Below are positions 53,781 to 56,964 of a stretch of 56,964 nucleotides of DNA, in pieces (the first letter of the stretch is position 1; every line of letters starts with the position of its first letter). The notes below the pieces were generated by a model. The model did no database searches and was not told the origin of the DNA. It saw nothing but the letters and a program-made list of their open reading frames with translations. Origin of the DNA: Myceligenerans salitolerans (GTDB taxonomy: Bacteria > Actinomycetota > Actinomycetes > Actinomycetales > Cellulomonadaceae); NCBI RefSeq assembly GCF_017349295.1, contig NZ_JAFMPK010000047.1:849197-906160 (forward strand). Reading direction: 5' to 3'. The translations under genes were made by a program, and so were the position numbers.

Positions 53781-55138
53781 TGAGCGTCCCCTGCTTCCTG
53801 TGCGAGCTGCTGCCCGCGCTCGAGCACCGGGCCGAGCTCGCTGCGTCCGGCGAACACGTCGGACAGGTCCTGGGAGACCTGGTTGCCCAGGTCCTGGAAC
53901 TCGGGGATGGTCACGTACTGGATGCCGGTCCACGACTGCTCGTACAGGCCGGGCTGCGTCGGGTTGACCGAGAGCATGATGTCCTGGGTGATGGGCGCGA
54001 AGGACTCGGCCGCCTCCACGTACTCCGGGATCTCGTAGGTCGACTGCCGTGCGCCCGGGGGAACCCGCGTCCAGCCGAGCTCCTCACCGACGAGCTGGTG
54101 GTACTCCTTGCTGGTGGCCCACTTGACGAACTCGATGGCCGCGTCCTTGTTCTGCGTGGTCTCCGGCACCGCGAGGTTCCAGGACCACAGCCAGCCGGAC
54201 TCCTCGGTCTCCTTGACCGGGGCGTGGGCGTAGCCCATCTTGCCCGCGACCTCGGAGGCCTCCGGGTCCTCGAGCATGCCCGCGGCGACGGTGGCGTCCA
54301 CCCACATGGCGGCCTTGCCCTGGGTCATGGTGTTGAGGCACTCGGTGAAGCCGGTCGAGACCGGGTCCGCGGGGCCGGCGTCCTTGACGAGGTCGACGTA
54401 GAATTGCACGGCCTCGTTGAACTCCGGGTCGTCGACGTGCGCGTTCCAGTCCGCGTCGAACCAGGTCCCGCCGAACGTCTGGACCACGGTGGTCAGCGGG
54501 GCGAACAGCTCGCCCCAGCCGGGCTTGCCGCGCAGGCAGATGCCGGTCACGTCGTCGGAGTTCACCTCGCGGGCCGCGTCGGCGACCTCGTCCCAGGTGG
54601 GGTGGTCCGAGAGGGTGATTCCGGCCTCGTCGAGGATCTCCTTGTTGTACATGAGCATCGACGACTCGCCGTAGAACGGCACCGCGTACAGGCTGTCGTC
54701 CACGGAGACGACGTCCTTGACCGGGGCGAACAGGTCGTCGACGTCGTACTCGGCGTCCGAGGTCAGCGGCTCCGTCAGGTCGGTCAGCCACTCGTTCTGG
54801 GCCCAGATCGGCACCTCGTAGGAACCGATCGTCACGATGTCGTACTGGCCGCCACCGGTGGCGATGTCCTTGGTCACGGCGTCGCGCAGATCGTTCTCCT
54901 CCATCTGCACGAAGTTCACCGTGATGTCGGGGTGAGCCTCCTCGAATTCGCCCTTGAGCTCCTCCATGTCCTTCATCTGCGGGTTGTTCACGGTCGCGAG
55001 CGTCAGCTCGACCGGGCCGTCCCCGCCGTCGCTCGTGCCCCCGCCACCACCGGCGCCGGAGCAGCCCGCCACCACCAGCGCACCGGCTGCCAGTACCGCC
55101 GGGACCGTGGCCCGGCGCATCCTCGTCCTGAGCGTCAT
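53777..55138 (-). CDS. Sugar/polyol-binding lipoprotein of an ABC transporter
   Basis: A 453-aa substrate-binding lipoprotein of the family 1 extracellular solute-binding type. The signal ends LVVAGC with Cys26 as anchor, followed by a Gly-rich spacer. Family marks include LTLATVNNPQMKDMEELKGE, MTQGKAAMWVDA and the FVKWATSKEYHQLVGEELG C-terminal helix. The many Trp residues in the mature protein fit carbohydrate stacking. Mannitol or a similar polyol is inferred from the operon. The ATG has AGGAGA seven bases upstream. It is the first gene after a 526-bp control region. Confidence 0.92.
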   Translation of the reverse strand: MTLRTRMRRATVPAVLAAGALVVAGCSGAGGGGGTSDGGDGPVELTLATVNNPQMKDMEELKGEFEEAHPDITVNFVQMEENDLRDAVTKDIATGGGQYDIVTIGSYEVPIWAQNEWLTDLTEPLTSDAEYDVDDLFAPVKDVVSVDDSLYAVPFYGESSMLMYNKEILDEAGITLSDHPTWDEVADAAREVNSDDVTGICLRGKPGWGELFAPLTTVVQTFGGTWFDADWNAHVDDPEFNEAVQFYVDLVKDAGPADPVSTGFTECLNTMTQGKAAMWVDATVAAGMLEDPEASEVAGKMGYAHAPVKETEESGWLWSWNLAVPETTQNKDAAIEFVKWATSKEYHQLVGEELGWTRVPPGARQSTYEIPEYVEAAESFAPITQDIMLSVNPTQPGLYEQSWTGIQYVTIPEFQDLGNQVSQDLSDVFAGRSELGPVLERGQQLAQEAGDAQ

Positions 55139-55664
55139 CGCTCTTCTCCTCGTCGTTGCGTGTCGTGACGACGTCCTCGGGTACCGCCTGGTCGTGTGCC
55201 GTGTCTCCCGGTCCACCCGGTGCCGCGGGCCCGCTGTGCGCCGTCATGGGTCGCGCCCTCACGGCACTTCCCTGGGTCAACACGGTCATGCTGGGCCCGC
55301 CCCGCACCACGGTCAACGGACGGCATAGTGAATCGGTCAGCGTCCTTGCGAGAACGGGCACCAGCTACGGTCACGGCGTGACCGGTATCACACAACGGCA
55401 CCGGAATCATGCGGCCGGATCGCACAATCGCACACGGAGAACGCCCACGAACCGGAAGCGGCGGCGCCCGAACCGGTCAGCATCGAGGTCACGCCGAGAT
55501 CACATGCACGTCACGCCAAGGTCTCGACGCGGACCGCGGCGCTCCGCGCTTGGCACACTTTTACCGCCCAGGGACGTCTCGCCGAACGTCGTGATCGCCC
55601 ACGCCTCGGCCCCGGCCGGTGTCGCATGGTGGCGCGCAGTCCGGTCGGGTCTTCGGCCGACGCC
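55139..55664. other. 526-bp control region between the DeoR gene and the polyol operon
   Basis: No credible gene is seen on either strand. It holds three ATCRCACA boxes (55387-55434) and, on the minus strand, several TTGACC-type hexamers (near 55279 and 55315) that might be -35 elements, though no convincing -10 follows. The long leader could carry further control, but I see no known riboswitch. Confidence 0.5.
55387..55434. promoter_or_regulatory. Repeated ATCRCACA boxes, candidate DeoR operators
   Basis: ATCACACA (55387-55394) and a tandem ATCGCACA-ATCGCACA (55419-55434) lie 32 bases apart; on the coding strand of the operon they read TGTGYGAT. DeoR-family repressors typically bind direct repeats of this size, and a DeoR gene is adjacent. 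Confidence 0.5.
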
Positions 55665-56441
55665 TCAGACCTGGACGACGTGCGCGCCCGCCTCGCTGAA
55701 GACGCGGGCCCGGGCAGCGGGCAGCTCCACACCGGTGATGACCACTTCGAAGTCCGTCAGCTCGGCGAAACGCACGAAGCTCGTCACGCCGAACTTGTGG
55801 TGCGCTCCCACGAAGACCTTCCGGTGGCTCGAGGCGATGGCCGCGGCCTTCACGTGGGCCACGGCAGGGTCGGGCGTCGTCAGGCCGTCGGACACCGTCA
55901 CGCCGTTGGCGCCGATGAAGGCCAGGTCCATACGGAAGCCCCGCAGCATGTCCGTCGCCCAGCCGTCGACGACACCCAGTGTGTTGCCTCGCACCCGCCC
56001 CCCGACGATGATCACCTGAAGGTTGTCACGGCTGGAGAGTTCCGAGGCGATCGGCAGCGAGGTGGTCACGACCGTCAGATCGTGGTCGTCGGGCAGCGCA
56101 CGAGCGAGCAGCAGCGACTGGAAGCCCTCGTCGATGAAGATCGTCCGGGCCTCGCCGACGCGCCGGGCTGCCTCCTCCGCGATGCGGGCCTTCTCCTCCG
56201 GGAAGTTCTGGGTGCGTTCCGCGAGGGCCGTCTCAAAGGTGCTCGACTCCACCGGGAAGGCCAGGCCGTAGCTGCGCCGGATCAGGCCCTGCGCCTCGAG
56301 CTTGCGCAGTTCGCGGCGCACCGTCTCCTGCGACACACCGAGCAGCCGCGCCGACTCGCTGACCTCGATGCGACCCTGACCACGCACCAGACCGAGCAGT
56401 TCCTTCGCCCGTGACGACGTGCGTTCCGTGACATCACTCAT
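55665..56441 (-). CDS. DeoR/GlpR family transcriptional regulator
   Basis: A 258-aa regulator. The N-terminal winged helix reads ARLLGVSQETVRRELRKLEA; the C-terminal DeoRC sensor domain has IFIDEGFQSLLLARAL, VVTTSLPIASEL, FIGANGV and KVFVGAHHKFG. Such proteins sense phosphorylated sugars or polyols. It lies upstream of the polyol ABC operon on the same strand and probably controls it through the ATCRCACA boxes. The sensor phosphate loop is EGFQS rather than the usual D-x-G-S/T-T, so ligand contacts may differ. GGAGG lies seven bases before the ATG. Confidence 0.92.
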   Translation of the reverse strand: MSDVTERTSSRAKELLGLVRGQGRIEVSESARLLGVSQETVRRELRKLEAQGLIRRSYGLAFPVESSTFETALAERTQNFPEEKARIAEEAARRVGEARTIFIDEGFQSLLLARALPDDHDLTVVTTSLPIASELSSRDNLQVIIVGGRVRGNTLGVVDGWATDMLRGFRMDLAFIGANGVTVSDGLTTPDPAVAHVKAAAIASSHRKVFVGAHHKFGVTSFVRFAELTDFEVVITGVELPAARARVFSEAGAHVVQV

Positions 56442-56627
56442 GCCGTACCTCCGCGTCCGTCACGCCACCCGATCAGGTTCCAGCTCACAGACCCCATCGT
56501 GCCAATCCGGGCGCCAGGAGTCCACGTGCGACGACGCAGCCGCCGCAAGGACTCCTCCCCGGAACGCTCCACGCGGGACCTGGCCTTCCCCGGGCCCGGC
56601 GTCGTCGTGAGCTCACGGTGAGGTGAT

Positions 56628-56633
56628 TACGAT
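56628..56633 (+). promoter_or_regulatory. -10 element for the RAM-domain gene
   Basis: TACGAT ends seven bases before the ATG at 56640 with no Shine-Dalgarno, another leaderless arrangement. Confidence 0.45.
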
Positions 56634-56639
56634 GGCGCC

Positions 56640-56921
56640 ATGCTGACCGCGATCGTCCTCATCGACGCCGAGACCTCCCGCATCCCCGAGGTCGCCGAGG
56701 CCGTCACCGACATCCCCGGCGTCACGGAGGTCTTCTCCGTGACGGGCAAGGTCGACCTCGTCGCCATCGTGCGCGTGCACGAGCACGAGGAGCTCGCCGG
56801 GGTGGTGTCCGACGCCGTGAACAAGGTGCCGGGCGTGACCCGCACCGAGACCCTCATCGCCTTCCGCGCCTACTCCAGCAAGGACCTCGAGCAGGCCTTC
56901 GCCCTGGGCCTCGACGACTGA
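56640..56921 (+). CDS. Lrp/AsnC family ligand-binding (RAM) domain protein
   Basis: A 93-aa protein consisting only of the RAM effector-binding domain of Lrp/AsnC regulators (MLTAIVLIDAETSRIPEVAE, GVTEVFSVTGKVDLVAIVRV, LIAFRAYSSKDLEQAF). The DNA-binding helix-turn-helix is absent from the start. Stand-alone RAM proteins assemble as dimers or larger rings, bind amino acids and may modulate full-length Lrp proteins. The start has no ribosome-binding site and seems leaderless. It is complete within the window. Confidence 0.9.
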   Translation: MLTAIVLIDAETSRIPEVAEAVTDIPGVTEVFSVTGKVDLVAIVRVHEHEELAGVVSDAVNKVPGVTRTETLIAFRAYSSKDLEQAFALGLDD

Positions 56922-56964
56922 CGCCTGCCCCGGCGGAGGCGCCGACGACGGCGGTCCGTGCCCC

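Overview
The window is GC-rich actinobacterial chromosome with long shadow frames on both strands. Gene content points to a member of the Micrococcales, perhaps Promicromonosporaceae or Cellulomonadaceae. This is inferred from housekeeping genes such as sigA, a ParE/GyrB-type topoisomerase subunit, a PknL-like kinase, class II DAHP synthase and PPi-type phosphofructokinase; no rRNA or ribosomal protein gene is present to fix the genus. Several genes appear to be leaderless, with a -10 hexamer 6-8 bases before the start codon. I see no tRNA, rRNA, CRISPR array, transposase or integrase.

Region 1 (1-8565) is accessory. Two tandem copies of a cytochrome P450-sulfotransferase pair (62-5539, minus strand) are followed by a PPOX-class flavoprotein and a transmembrane Ser/Thr kinase. 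Both P450s keep the haem cysteine but lack the usually invariant ExxR arginine and a normal I-helix motif. A large inverted repeat (8254-8345) lies on one side, and a copy of one of its arms lies at the other edge (1-30).

Region 2 (8566-16013) holds a secreted RICIN-PL11 rhamnogalacturonan lyase, a thioredoxin/DUF4395 membrane pair, a c-di-AMP (ydaO-type) riboswitch leading into an NlpC/P60 endopeptidase, a flavoprotein monooxygenase-like enzyme and an alginate-lyase-like lipoprotein.

Region 3 (16063-27433, minus strand) is a compact type VII secretion operon. In transcription order it encodes two Esx-like small proteins, a 506-aa helical/transmembrane candidate substrate, two related soluble proteins of about 230 aa, two LysM-TM proteins with matching 263-aa cytosolic domains (one with an extra discoidin domain), and a large EccC/EssC ATPase. 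EccB, EccD, EccE, MycP, EsaA and EssB are not seen in the window. This is the best candidate for an undescribed system.

Region 4 (27725-50686) is mostly core: a DUF4430 lipoprotein with a DUF6580-like membrane protein (possible corrinoid uptake), parE, a DUF7455 zinc protein, sigA, a universal stress protein, DUF4192, polyprenyl synthetase, an Rv2175c-like regulator, a PknL-like kinase, lgt, aroG, PPi-phosphofructokinase, an acyltransferase, ROK glucokinase, FadD, an LppX-like lipoprotein and a DnaQ/GIY-YIG nuclease. The order idsA-Rv2175c-pknL-aroG-plsC-fadD15 resembles the M. tuberculosis Rv2173-Rv2187 segment.

Region 5 (50531-56964) is a polyol uptake operon: binding lipoprotein, two permeases and mannitol dehydrogenase, with no ATPase. 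A DeoR-family gene lies upstream with repeated ATCRCACA boxes in the gap between. The window ends with a stand-alone Lrp/AsnC RAM-domain protein.
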